In this document: positions 44,501-56,500 of the stretch, in pieces
How positions within the stretch are numbered: the stretch's first letter is position 1
Layout of the letters: each line of letters starts with the position of its first letter
Source of the DNA: Liolophura sinensis
Lineage: Eukaryota; Mollusca; Polyplacophora; Chitonida; Chitonidae
Assembly: GCF_032854445.1 (NCBI RefSeq)
Contig: NC_088300.1
Location: forward strand, 64,082,984 to 64,146,983
DNA length: 64,000 bases
Direction: 5' to 3'
Notes under the pieces: generated by a model
Seen by the model: the letters and a program-made list of their open reading frames with translations, nothing else
The model's database searches: none
Told to the model about the DNA's origin: nothing
Position numbers and translations under genes: made by a program

Positions 44501-46697
44501 CACTTAAGTATTAGAAGCAAGACACTACTTTGTGGTGAGAAGTTTGTCTGCCTTATTATTACGACCAAAGGCCTCCACTCCCACATTCTCATTGAAACTG
44601 CCTGTAAAGGATATCAGAATTGTCTTGTAATCAGGAGAACAGCACTACTTTTACATGGTAAAGTGGTGAACTATCAACAGGTGACATCACATCGGAACTC
44701 CTTCACAAGGGGTAGAAATACATGTATCTTGCGCTTGATTGGTTAATACAGAGGATGGTGGCCCGTTCGATTTTCCGTATGTGAGCATTTTTGCTTACTT
44801 TCAACTGCGATTTCTCGGTTGTCATACCTCACAAAAATAAAGAGACTTTTTTTTTGGGACTTTAAATGTGACTCTATATCGATACACATATACATGTGGT
44901 CTAGTGCTGCCTTTTCTGTTGAAGAAAATGAAGAAATACATGAAACCACACAGTAAAACCAAATTTTAAAGTATTGCTTTAATAACAATTTAATATTTTC
45001 AGAACTTGGTGAAATTGTTGACAGTATTTAAAATATGTGGCCCAAAAAAAACATTGCACCAAAGTTGCTGTAATAAAACATATCCATTGGGGAAAAGCCT
45101 CAAATACAGGTATGTTCCATTTTCTACTGACAGTTATTGAACATGATGATTTTCTTTAGCCAGGACGAACAAAGACGGAGAACTGGTCACAAGAGGGAGA
45201 TCCAGAAAATTGAATTAGGAGCTTTTCTTAACACTATGTGCAAGAAGTGTGGGGCCAAAGGTAAGCATCTCACATGGGGGTCAATCTCTCATTGATTTTA
45301 TCCGTTAATTTTGACTGACTGATTACACAATCCAGGAAAAATTTTTTTTGATCTGGAGGCAAAATATATTTCATAACATAGCTTGGGTCAGTTTGGCTAG
45401 GAAGCAAGTCATTATTAGCTAATTATAAAGTCGGTCGCCCCATCTGTCCGTCAGTTGGTTGGTGAAATCTTTGACATGTTAAATTTGAAGAACACCTATT
45501 AAGAGTGTAAATTTGGTAAATCAAATATGCACTAATACACATTAGTTGCAACATACCACAAATAATTTCATGTTACCTTGCAATAAGGACCCTTGTAAGT
45601 GAATGGCCCATGGTTAAAGTGATGTGCAGTAATCAGATATTTGCATCGCCATACATCATGGTAACTGGAGCAATATTTTTGCTATAGAACTATTCTAACC
45701 TTAAAAGTGATGGAAACAAATGATTTGATGTAGGTCACTTCACTCAGGACTGTTTCCACGTGGCAGGAGGGAAGGCTTACGAGCTGGTTCCAGATATAGA
45801 TGAAATGATAGAGATAAACGAGGGTACGGAGGAGGGGTCATCCCCACCAAAGAAGAGAAAGAAGGTAAATATCCTCACTTAGGTAGAATCTTTTTTAGCT
45901 CATTTTATCTTGTCGTGTCCGTGTTTGCCAGCTTCTGTAAACTTGTCAACACATTACTAGTGACCTTCTGTTTTTGCGCTACTCATGGCTTAAACAGCAG
46001 ATCATGAAAACTATCATATATGCATTGTATATTTGTAGTTGAATGTCTATCATTGTTTGTGCTGAATCATCCCTAAAATATGCATCCAGCTGTCATTCTC
46101 TTAGGATGTTGAACCATGTACACAGAATTTGAGCATATTGTCAAGTTGTACTGCATTGCCATTGTGTGTATTGCCTTCTTTATCTCTCTACAGTATTTTA
46201 TGACTTCAGAATGTCATTTCATTTTTTAATTAATATCAATTATATAGGAAAAGAAGAAGCACAAAAAGCATAAGTCTAAAGAGAAGAAAGAGGAGAAACA
46301 GAAGAGGAGGAAAGAGTCTAGTGACAGTGATTCGTCAAGTCATGAACGTTCAGCCAGGGTAAGGGTTTTGATGACATGAAACCTGGAAAAAAATGTCAAT
46401 CTCATTTAACAATTATTTGTTTTAGTTCTATGCTAACGGTATTATTTTTAGTGCTAACTAATTTTTGTCACAGTGATGGGATCTGCTTTTAAAAATGTTT
46501 CGAGGTCATAATTTTTGTGATAGAATCTGGGTAAATGTTTGAAAGGCTGATATATTTTTTTAAGCAGTTTCTGTCATATAACTCTTCTATAAATATACTG
46601 TCTTTATTTCCTTTTTTATTTTTTCTCTTTTCAGAAATACAAATCCCACAAATCCAAGAAACAGCATCATCACAGATCAAGGTCTGAATGCAGGTGA
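41528..46697 (+). CDS. ZCCHC17: ZCCHC17 / pNO40 homologue (S1 domain and CCHC zinc knuckle)
   Basis: Nucleolar and ribosome-associated RNA-binding protein (family knowledge). Eight exons: 41528-41623, 42362-42419, 42998-43096, 44143-44224, 45160-45260, 45734-45864, 46248-46358, 46635-46697. All are GT-AG with consistent phases, giving 246 aa (human 241). The S1 RNA-binding domain starts at LYSVFQGEVAAIQQYGVFVR and continues through QGLVHKSQMS, DPSEMLSKGEMVYCKV and KIGLSMKVVNQTTG (about residues 26-100). The zinc knuckle CKKCGAKGHFTQDCF (~138-152, C-X2-C-X4-H-X4-C) is split between exons 5 and 6. The tail is very basic (KKKHKKHKSKEKK type), as in the family. The exon 4 acceptor was set at GGAAAG (AT starts at 44143) rather than the TATAG before it, because only that restores the frame. 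Confidence 0.95.
41760..41948 (+). repeat. SINE-A copy, degenerate
   Basis: ACACCCATAAACCTTACC, then TTCTTGAGTACAGTGTTAAA with CATCAATCAATCA: the SINE-A 3' half, in ZCCHC17 intron 1. A further decayed SINE-like core (GGAGGAAACCGGAATGCCC) follows at 41970-42060. Confidence 0.55.
43230..43540 (+). repeat. Unclassified interspersed repeat, copy 2, with foldback end
   Basis: Matches the reverse complement of 50-335. Its right part is an inverted repeat: arms at about 43398-43450 and 43474-43531 (GTTACATGGTTACTCAGTGA against its reverse complement) around a ~24-nt loop. Lies in ZCCHC17 intron 3. The plus-strand frame crossing it (42979-43443) is exon 3 read through into the repeat. Confidence 0.75.
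43828..43982 (+). repeat. SINE-A copy lacking the head
   Basis: GGCCGCACATGGAAAGGTCT, AACTTGCAGGTGATTG, ATAATCTGGCTGCCGG and GCGTAAAACACCAGCC with a CAAATAAATAAATA tail. It lies in ZCCHC17 intron 3. Confidence 0.85.
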
Positions 46698-47749
46698 CCT
46701 TTAACAGAGTAAAATTATCACATGACTAATAGAGTAACTTATCTAGAAGTGACAGTGAACACAGATTTCCTCGTGAAACATGTTTGTATGAAACCAGTAG
46801 TGTTTGGGAGAATCATCATTCACTGTATAAAATTTGAGTTTTTGTGTATACTGTACTACAGATCATAAACAATTTTTGTTTATGAGGTTGCATTGACCAT
46901 GCTCAACCATAACTGGAAGAATTCAAATCAAGGGGGATAAGTAGACGTTCTATGCAGACTCAAGGGCGATAACTCGCGAGTTTCTCAGTGTTTGCTTTCA
47001 GATGGAATGGTTCAGAGCTTTATTGGATTTAGGTGCTTTAAATTTTGGGTTTTTCACTTTTCACGTATTGTAACAATATGATGACGCTCATCATTACCTT
47101 TGTATGTATCAGTTTTGTACCTGACTTCCATTTAAGCCTTTCTGTCACAGGTATTGTTAATGTTGGGAAGTCATATAAACAGCTTTGTACGTCACAATTA
47201 AGGTTTTGTTTTCCAAATGTTTTCTAGATTTGTTTTGTATTGATGAATGGTTTCTTAAAGAGAGAAAATATTTACTTCATCAAGCATCCTTACTTCATTT
47301 ACTTTATGTTGAGTAATTGATAATAACATTCACTTTATGATCTTCCATATCAAGGAAAAGGATCCGAATCATGCACTGCAGTTGGTCAGATTTGTCGGTG
47401 ATCTATTAGTATTGCTTTATTGCTTTATGTTTTATTATTTATGCCACTGTCATGTTTTTGGATTTTAAATCAAAGTTATGCAAGAATAATTGTTGTAATT
47501 GTAGTGATTAATATCTCTTTGAGCAGAAGCATGAAAGAATAATAGGATTGTCTATCAACAGAACTAACAAAGTGCGTTTTCCTGCAATAAAAATACTAGT
47601 ACAGCATTTCCTTGGTCAGTTATTGGGGTCTTCATTGCCACTTTACCTCAGGACGAGTGTTAGGTACCATGTTCCAATGCCCTTTAATTGGAGTTTTCTA
47701 CCCTTAAATCTGAATACCAATGTTTTTTTTTTAGTTATGTCATTATAAC

Positions 47750-47925
47750 AGCACAGGACCACTTTCGTCACCTCAAGGTCAGAGCATTCAAAGTTGGGTG
47801 TCTGCAGCGCATTGGCAGCCTGGAAACCCTACCACAAGAACGCATAGTTTGTGTACACACACCTAATTACTCCTTGTGGTCGTACAAATGAAAAATTGTT
47901 AAGTATGATGTTAAACCCAAAGCAT
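47750..47925 (+). repeat. SINE-B 3' fragment
   Basis: CAGGACCACTTTCGTCACC and CTACCACAAGAACGCA, then AATTGTTAAGTATGATGTTA with AACCCAAAGCATACATACG, the family's 3' end. Confidence 0.65.
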
Positions 47926-48409
47926 ACATACGTACACAGAGTGATTCCTATTACAGTACAATGTCTGCTTTCGCTTGGAAAAATTTAAGATTAATGTTTT
48001 GTAGGAAAGTTTTTTAGTTGAACTACTTAACCCAGCAATTTTGAATAAGTATGATTCCTCTGTTCTGCTTTCTTCACTCACAAAAGCTGACCACTAACAT
48101 GTGAAGAAAATAGTCTCCAATTTTAGTTTTCAGTCGAATAATTGTTTCTTTCTACAAAAGCAGTGAGAGAACAGTGAAATGCGTGCATCTGCAATAAGAC
48201 AATAAGAGGATCTTTTTTGCTGATTTTCGTCACTATGTAATCCAGTATGTCTGCTACAGACTATCCTGGATTCTTTGTGTTTCCCAGATATTTTGAAGTT
48301 TTCAATCAAGGTCATTTTTACACAATGGCTGCAAATCAGAAACAGGATTTTAGGAATTGATTTTTTCGCCACACTGTAATCCAGTATGGCTGCTGTCAGT
48401 CATCTTTTT

Positions 48410-48498
48410 CCTTCCACCCTAATGCTGGCCACCGTCATATAAGTGAAATATTCTGGAGCACAGCATAAAACATGCATCAAAAATAAATAAATAAATGA
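48410..48498 (+). repeat. SINE-A 3' fragment
   Basis: TTCCACCCTAATGCTGGCC, CCGTCATATAAGTGAAATAT, AAAATAAATAAATAAATG. Confidence 0.85.
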
Positions 48499-51400
48499 AG
48501 TCTGCCATCATGGATTTTCACCATCCAGTATGGCTAAGGTGGGCCATCTTGTTAACAAGATATGTTGAACACTTTACAGGTTTCTACGTTCACAACAGCT
48601 TGAGGTCAGCAAAGAGATGTTTGATTGGCCATCACGCCTTTCTCAATAAGATGTTGACACATACTATTGTAAAGAATGGAACATTCTCACAAAATTATTA
48701 CAACAATGGCCTGGCCAGTCAGCTACTGAGCTTGTAAAATTAAAAAATAATCAAAAAATGAAAACAAAGGAACAAAAAACCCTGCTTCCTCATTCTTCAA
48801 AGAAAATAGATCCTAAAGATCATGAAATTAGCCTACAGTGTAAAGTCGTAGGCTGTTGTACTGAGCAAACAGACGACTTGAAATTGTAAGTCAAGATGGC
48901 TTCACTAACAGGTTGAATTACAAGGAAACCTAGGAAGTAATTTTATATATTTGTGGCCTTGAAGGTACAAGTGCTGAAAATGAAAACATTCTAGCAAAGA
49001 CTCTGTAGCTCTTAATGCCTTCCCTTCCCCATCCCCTCTTTTGTCTGTGCTTTACCCACACATTTTAATTAAGGTTAGAACATTAAGCAATATCTGTGCT
49101 CATTATTAAAATAAACTGAGTAAAGAATGTAATGGAATGCTGTTCTTTGGTCAGGTAATTTGACATCTGTCACTATATTTAAAATTGGAGTTTGTCCACT
49201 GGTGTGTTGGCTGTAGATAGTGTTATCTGTGCAGAGCATTGATAAAGAGATCATAGGAATGAAGTATTGCAGGAGATTACACCACATAAGACAATCCAGA
49301 CTTGCCAGACAAACCCCACACTACTTTATCTCATGGCTCAGTTTTGCCACTGTGTACACTTGTTATCTGGCTGACCTATTTTGGGCTTTATGGTGACATT
49401 GTTACAGTTCTGCAGTATGCCAGAAGGCTTGCAATAAGATATGCTGTCTCAGTTGAGAACTGATAAGATATGCGCAGACAGTTCACATTACTTGCCAGCT
49501 GCCTCCTCCATATGCTTGCTAATGCTATAAAGTCTTTAATACTGTTGCTTCAATAATGGCACCATAGCATTCACCTAAGTAGCAGTTTCTTCATTAAGTA
49601 GATATGAAATGCAACTTGAATGATGATTAAGAAGAAAATGTAATGATCTTCTATATTATTCAAAGCATAATTCCTATGACCTTATTTTAGGAAAACTAAA
49701 ATAATGTCTCTGAAGCCTTTACAGTTTGTAGTGCATACTGACTCACTCAGCAGATAGTCAATAATTTCTACCTTTGTTAAGGTGTTCACATTTTTCAGTT
49801 TTAGCATTAGTACACAATCAATGGTTCTCCCCTCAGTCAGACTTAGGCCACTTAGCCAGCACTTAGTTAACTAATGTACATGTACATGTACATACATGTG
49901 ATGACAACAGAATTTAATGCATGTGAACAAGACTGACACATGTCAGATCACCATGGTCTTATATGGCTAATAAACCATGTTTCAGCCTGGGCTATCAATG
50001 ACTATGACTGGCTTGTCTGCATTCACCACTCCATGATAATAAATCAGTCAACGCCCTGCTTGTGCCAGGCAGTCCAGACACACACAAAAAAATCAAACAT
50101 ATTTGCTTTTAAGGTCAGATGATGTGATTTGCTCTTTAGAGCAATTAAACAAAGATAACTTATGTAAAATCACTATATTTTGGTCTATGATCCCAACAGA
50201 TACAGTATTAGAAGTTTGTTGGAGTTTCCGAGGTCTGTATGTACATCTACTTAGGATGCTAATAAACTAATGAAATTCATGGAAGTCAGCAGTCAAGAGT
50301 TACATTTATGTCAAGTCATGTGTGCCAATTCATAACCATGGAGGCCATGTCTAACCACAATTACTGCCAAAAGTATAGAGTAGACCAGACAAGCTGACCA
50401 TGACCAAAGTTAATTTGAGGAGAACTCAGGATTTTTCTCGACTTGACCTTCATGTTTGTATATATGCTTCACCTAACATACCAAGCTTAGAAGTGAGTTG
50501 TCAGGTATGCCCAGTCAAAAACCAGCACACCTCCAGGCCTACTGAGATAGGACACATTTCTCTTCCCAAAGCACCCTCTCATGTCTGGCTTGAGGCTTTC
50601 TTTTTTTTTTTTTTCAATTCTAATTTCTTGAATCCCACAACAAGCTAGATGTCATATGTTTTAATGTTTGTACATCCTTGTTTATTTAATCTTAACAAAA
50701 CAATAACCTGCAGAAAACTGATTCAGCATGTACATACAGCTGAATAGGACTGAGTATCATTCTGCACTTTCTTTTTGCTAAGGAAACAGTATTTAAGGTT
50801 TAAAATAAAATCCATGATTTATTAACATATTAATATTAATGCATCCCATGACTGAGCTGTTGGTTAATAGTTTACTTCAACCAATCTCAGGGTCTATCAG
50901 AGGGCACAGTGCAGATATTATCTATGATAGTAGCTAAATCACCAAAGGACAAAGATTACTCATTGTCTTTAATCTGCCATTGTGATGATGCAGATAGCCA
51001 CCTGATTAAAACTTACTAACTAGACTTTAGAATCAACTTATCAGCTATCACTGATAATGACTGTGTACATGCTGTCTTTTTAACAATTCACAGTGTACAT
51101 GCATTTTTCATAAAATGGACAATCTTATGCACTACAAAATTCCAAAGAAGAAAGAATGACAAACAAAAGAATGGGTTACACACACAACTTTACTGAATGA
51201 GAAGCTGTGTGTACATAAGCATGCTTGTAAAACTCCAAAACATGAAGTATAAATAGTAGCAATATGAAATAAAGTGATCGGTTTTATCACACTCTGCCAT
51301 CCAGATGGTGATCATGCAGCATCAACAGTCGTATATATATTTAAATACATCCTTGTTGTCAACGGTGATTAAACAATGATTTTCATCATTATCCTGAAAC

Positions 51401-53583
51401 TTTCTCATTGTGCAATTCACGGCAATTTTAACACATTTAACATGTGTTATAACAGTGATCAAAAACCAATCGTTAAAGTGTTGCATTCAACTGTGGTTAG
51501 TAAGAACTCTGGTCAAGGATCATGGAAATTTTTCAGGCATTTTTTCAAATGTAATTATCACTACTTGTCCTGTTGCTCTCCAGTCAGCTGATAGTTGTTA
51601 TCTGAATTTTGGATGGCCTCAAATCAAACATACCAATGCTTGTTAATATCACAGAGCATGTGGCATGACAGGTTATTGCCCATAGAGATGTAAAAGTAGA
51701 TAATATCCTGAGCTCCAAAAACCGGAAAACGCTTTCAAAACATAGCAGGGGAAGAAAATATAAATGTTGAACAAAATGACCAGTGTCTCACTCTTTAGAA
51801 AGAAATAAGGCATCTATCTGTCTTAACTCTCCACTAAAAATAATACCTTAACAAGCCTGTCAACACAAATGAAAAAAAAAAATATATATATAATGTTAAT
51901 ACACAAGTGTTTTTGCTGGCTTGCCTACAGTACATGAATGTAATTACATGGCTGCAAATGAAAAGAAAGGAAGATTATACCTCTGGAGACGAGATACAAC
52001 ACAATAGATAGATCTGCGGACTAGGTTTTAAATGCTATTATTTCTGCATAACATACTGTATCAACTAAGAGCTAAAAAGTTTCTGTGTATAGATATTTAT
52101 ATTGTGTGTTTATAAACTGGCAAGAACAGCAATAAAACCAATCATGAAAATGTGGTTTCATTCTAAACCTGGCTATGTAGAAGTATGTGGCACGATATTG
52201 GCAAAACTGCCACCAGGAAGAGCTAGAAGGTATTTGATATGTGCTATATAAAATGACATTCTGCATATACAACAACAAAAACAAACATAAAGAGAACCCA
52301 ACAAAATACTTGAGACATTTACAGTCTATTTTGAAACTTACATGACTTAAGCAGTTTATCTTTGGCACTGCATTCAGCATACAAGTTTAGAAGACAAATA
52401 GAAAAAAATACTTCCTAAAAGTAAAACTAGACCACTCTCTTGCAAACAGAAGAGGAAAATCCTTCTGAAAATGGCTAAGAATCTCATGTTCAACAACATG
52501 AATGACTATTTAATACTTAAAACAAATAATAAACTAAAACAAGATCTAAAAATTTCAGTCTAACTCATAACAGGATCAAACAACTATAACGGTTACAATC
52601 ACACTCCTTGCAGATGGAATACAGGATACTCATTCCCCTCCTCAAAATTTGACAACAAACATGCTTACCTGCAGACACACTTTCACCAAGCTTCACACAG
52701 CACACTCGTTATATCTTGAATACAACTTTATGAATGCCAGTGAACAAATTTTCCTTTTCACAAGAAAAATAGAAAAATTTAAATCAAAAAAGCTGTTGAA
52801 AACCACCACATTGCATGATATTGTCACATTGTAATGAGAGGAACAAAACATACGTATCTGACGATTTCAAGCCATTAAAATGTCATTGACAAATTGTTAA
52901 AACAACCAAAAGAAATGCCATAGAAAGAAACAACACATTTGTTTTCTATGAAGTACGAACAATATGCATTGCACATATCTATTTAAAGCACTTTTTCAAG
53001 GAAAACAAGCATCTAGAAATAATACAAAACAGAACTTTACCTTAGGTCATGGTACACACTGTAACAATTCTCAAAGACAATATCTGTCCAGTTATGCACA
53101 GCTAGTAAAATGTATTTAATAAAACTTCATAAAACTCTAAGGTCATTGCTCATATTTAACAACATACATACTGAGTGACATAATCATGCAGCAGCCATTA
53201 TGCCAAACAGTCAAAATTAAAAATCCAACAGGCGTATAAGAGTTCAATTTTCTACTACTGAATACCATAAATACAAGAAACTATAGTTGAAAGACCCTGT
53301 TCATTAACAAACTCAAAAATTAACCTCTTGTGTCCCTATCAAATAGCAAGCAAGGTATGTAGTGCCAATAGACACTACATGTCAGCCAAAGGACTCTAAC
53401 ACACTAGCTATCACACAAAGCACTGTAAGATTATGTATATTCACTTGGTTAAAACTTTAAATATAAAGTGCTCAATAGTGCACCAAGGCAACTAACAGAC
53501 AACCAATATCTAAATAAATCTAAAAGACGTTCAGGCAAGGATATGCACACAATATACATGTACCTTAGGTCATCAATGGCTTT

Positions 53584-56500
53584 TCACATGATCTGTTGGA
53601 AGAGTTCCACAGGTGGGCCGGGGTGGCTGGCATAGCTCGGCTGGGTGTAAGGATATGGTGGGCTACTGTACTCTGGGGCTGCAGCACAAAACAATTAACT
53701 CTGACAATTCTAGTTATGCAAATAGTTACTTTCCTAGCTAATATTCAGTCAAAACATACTTGGGTAACCGCATGCATGTATGTATGTGAGTTTTTAACCA
53801 TTCATTCTTCAAACGAGTTGCTAAGAAATGGAATACCTGATGCATGTCACAAGTGTTTACATAACGGTCAAACAAGGAAATCCCACAATAAAAGGATTTA
53901 CTTCATATTACAGATGCATTTTAGTCGGCAATAATTCAAATGTACAGTTAAAACTGTTAAAACTATAGAGAAAACTCTCCAGTGCAAAGATCAGAAAACA
54001 GTTGAAGGGAAGCAATAAGCTGATGTCTTACTGGAAGGCATTTTCCCCGGAGAAACTCCGTAAGAAGCGCTTGACATTACAGGCACGGAAGAGGTATAAG
54101 TCAAATGATCAGAGCGAGCACCATTTGTCAGGGAATAGGCAGGAGCAATGGAACGTCCCGCCTGATATGGACTGGATGGGGCAACCATAGTACTTACAGG
54201 CACTTCACCACCTAAGGACAAACAGACCCACAAATTTATACCACCCAGTTGAAGTCCAAAAATGGAAACAACAAATTTTGAATCATGTCAAATAAATGTT
54301 TAAAAACATATAAACAGAAAATCCCCTTACTTCAGTGCATGTAAAATACAAAGTTAAAGAAAGGAGACCTTCTTTCCTTCAGTCTTCTTTGTATATTGAT
54401 TTGTAAACATGCAAGTCAAAGTTATACTTAAAGCTTGGTTATACAATGGGCAACTGGGAGTTGTTTTTCAAAGCAGTCATAACACTACACATGTGGTCTA
54501 ATGGCCATGTCAATTTATAACACTCAATTTATAGACTGAGGGTAGCTTAATTCTGACTAGGCCTATAACTACTCTGAAAAACAGCCCTCTGGGTTTGAAC
54601 TGGGTTGGCATTTTGAAGTGAGCCTGTGGAAGCACTATGCACATTATAAGGCAGAGAGGGTGAGGATGAAGCATACTTTTAGAGCTGTCATATTTACACA
54701 TTTTCTTTTCACTCAGCAATTAAGTTTTTGCAGCATGTCTTATTACATATTATCCAGAAAAGAAGTTTTTATACTTTTCATAAACTGTTATAAACATGTA
54801 AAATGAGACAGCTCTTACTTTCTTAAATTAACTTTCAAGAAGCAAAGCTGGTTCAGGAAAGAAAAAAGAAATCAAAGCATACAATGGCCACTTATTGAAT
54901 CATGTATAATAAGTAAAAAAGGGTAGAGTTTGGGCAGTTAAGCATTTGTTTGTCTTTCCTTTGAACACTAACTTTACCTTCAAGAGGCACACCTAACTGC
55001 ATCAAAGTGTACTCTGCTGCAAAAACCTTTGCCTCCTCAACAGTAGAACAGAGTTTATTTGGGGTAAATGGGTTATGATTTGGAAACTGAGCATTGAGAG
55101 CTGGTATGGTGATCTGAAAGACAAATGTACTTTAACATAGATTAATAATGTAAATGCCTAACATCAACTGCTACCTGACACTTTTACATGTATAAATCAC
55201 AACCATTTAATTCTTTTTTCGATTTACTTCAGATCAATTATTTTCACAAGATAACTTACTTCTTATTCTTTCTGGTACACATGGATGTGATTAATTGTAT
55301 AAATAAATTAAAAACGATACATTCCAGCAAAAGAACTTGATTGTTATCTCTTCAAACAAGTTTCTTATCAACATTTTGTTGAAACCTATGGTAGTACCTT
55401 GTACAAAAAGAGCTGCTGGTCACCACTTCCATCCCTTCTCATGGCAGAATGAAGCTGGTATACAGGACTTCCCCATCCATTCTTCTGGCAAAGGTCATCG
55501 AGCACCTATAGTGAACGTGGTTACATGCATACACTTTTGACATCTTGATTTACTGAAGCCTAACTGGGGCAATCAGACTATAAATTAAAGGTAATTAGTA
55601 AAACAAAAATTCTTCCACAAAACAAAATCATGGTCAAAGGTTAAACACAGAGCCTTGTGTTATGACAATTTTCAATGATAACAAAACAGCCAATATTTTT
55701 AGCTATTAACACATCTGATTAAACGAAATTTAATTCAAAACTCATTACATGTATAGGAAATATTAGATAAGAATTAGTTTCTAAGCATGTTACCTGTTAC
55801 TTCAAAGTTTAAACAAACACCCATCTTCGACGAAAGTGGACCTTCTGGTTAATTGCACAATCAGTTCATGTCTTTTAGTACAGCGTAGGCAGATTATAGA
55901 TTTTAAGACTGTGTATCCTTTAAGCATGCTTCAGAATAAGTGCATAGAAAAAGCAAAGTTAATAGGATGACACAAGCAAAATTCTTGGTAATACTGCATT
56001 AGCATTAGCAAAACAGAACACAAGATTAGTAGTCATCATCACACTACCTGTGTTGGAGTTTTCATGGATTGTGGTTTGAGAGTTACAGGGTTAGTGGGAG
56101 TCAATTCCATGCCAGGCAAAATGTCAAACAGACGTTCCTAGAGCAGAAAGAAATAACTGTTAAAGTGTAACTTCAGACAATGACTTCCTCAATCATAGCG
56201 CCACAAATTTAAACTCTTGTTTATGATGAAGCAAGTCTATGCAAATCTACGTGTGCATTTACGTTTAGCAATTGTAGAATCAAGACACATATACAGTGTA
56301 TCCTCGTGCAATGTGTAACTTTTTAATAGGATATGGGACCAGAAACCTTCTGTACTGACAACGATACACACCTCTGCTGGATGCTTCCTGAAGCCCCATC
56401 CCCTCATCATCCCTCCTCCTCGCCCCACACCTATACCTCTGGAGCCCCCGGCCCCCCGCCCTCGGCCACGCACAGGGCTTCTGATGCCCATATGACCTCG

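Larger units (their letters stand above)
46698..53583. other. Convergent intergenic region between ZCCHC17 and the A1CF-like gene
   Basis: No coding exon recognised over ~6.9 kb. ZCCHC17 (plus) and the A1CF-like gene (minus) converge here, so both ends are 3' UTR candidates; AATAAA occurs at about 47585. The uniform A/T-rich sequence at about 51.0-53.58 kb next to the A1CF-like stop could be a long 3' UTR. Repeats: SINE-B 3' end at 47750-47925 and SINE-A 3' end at 48410-48498. Confidence 0.5.
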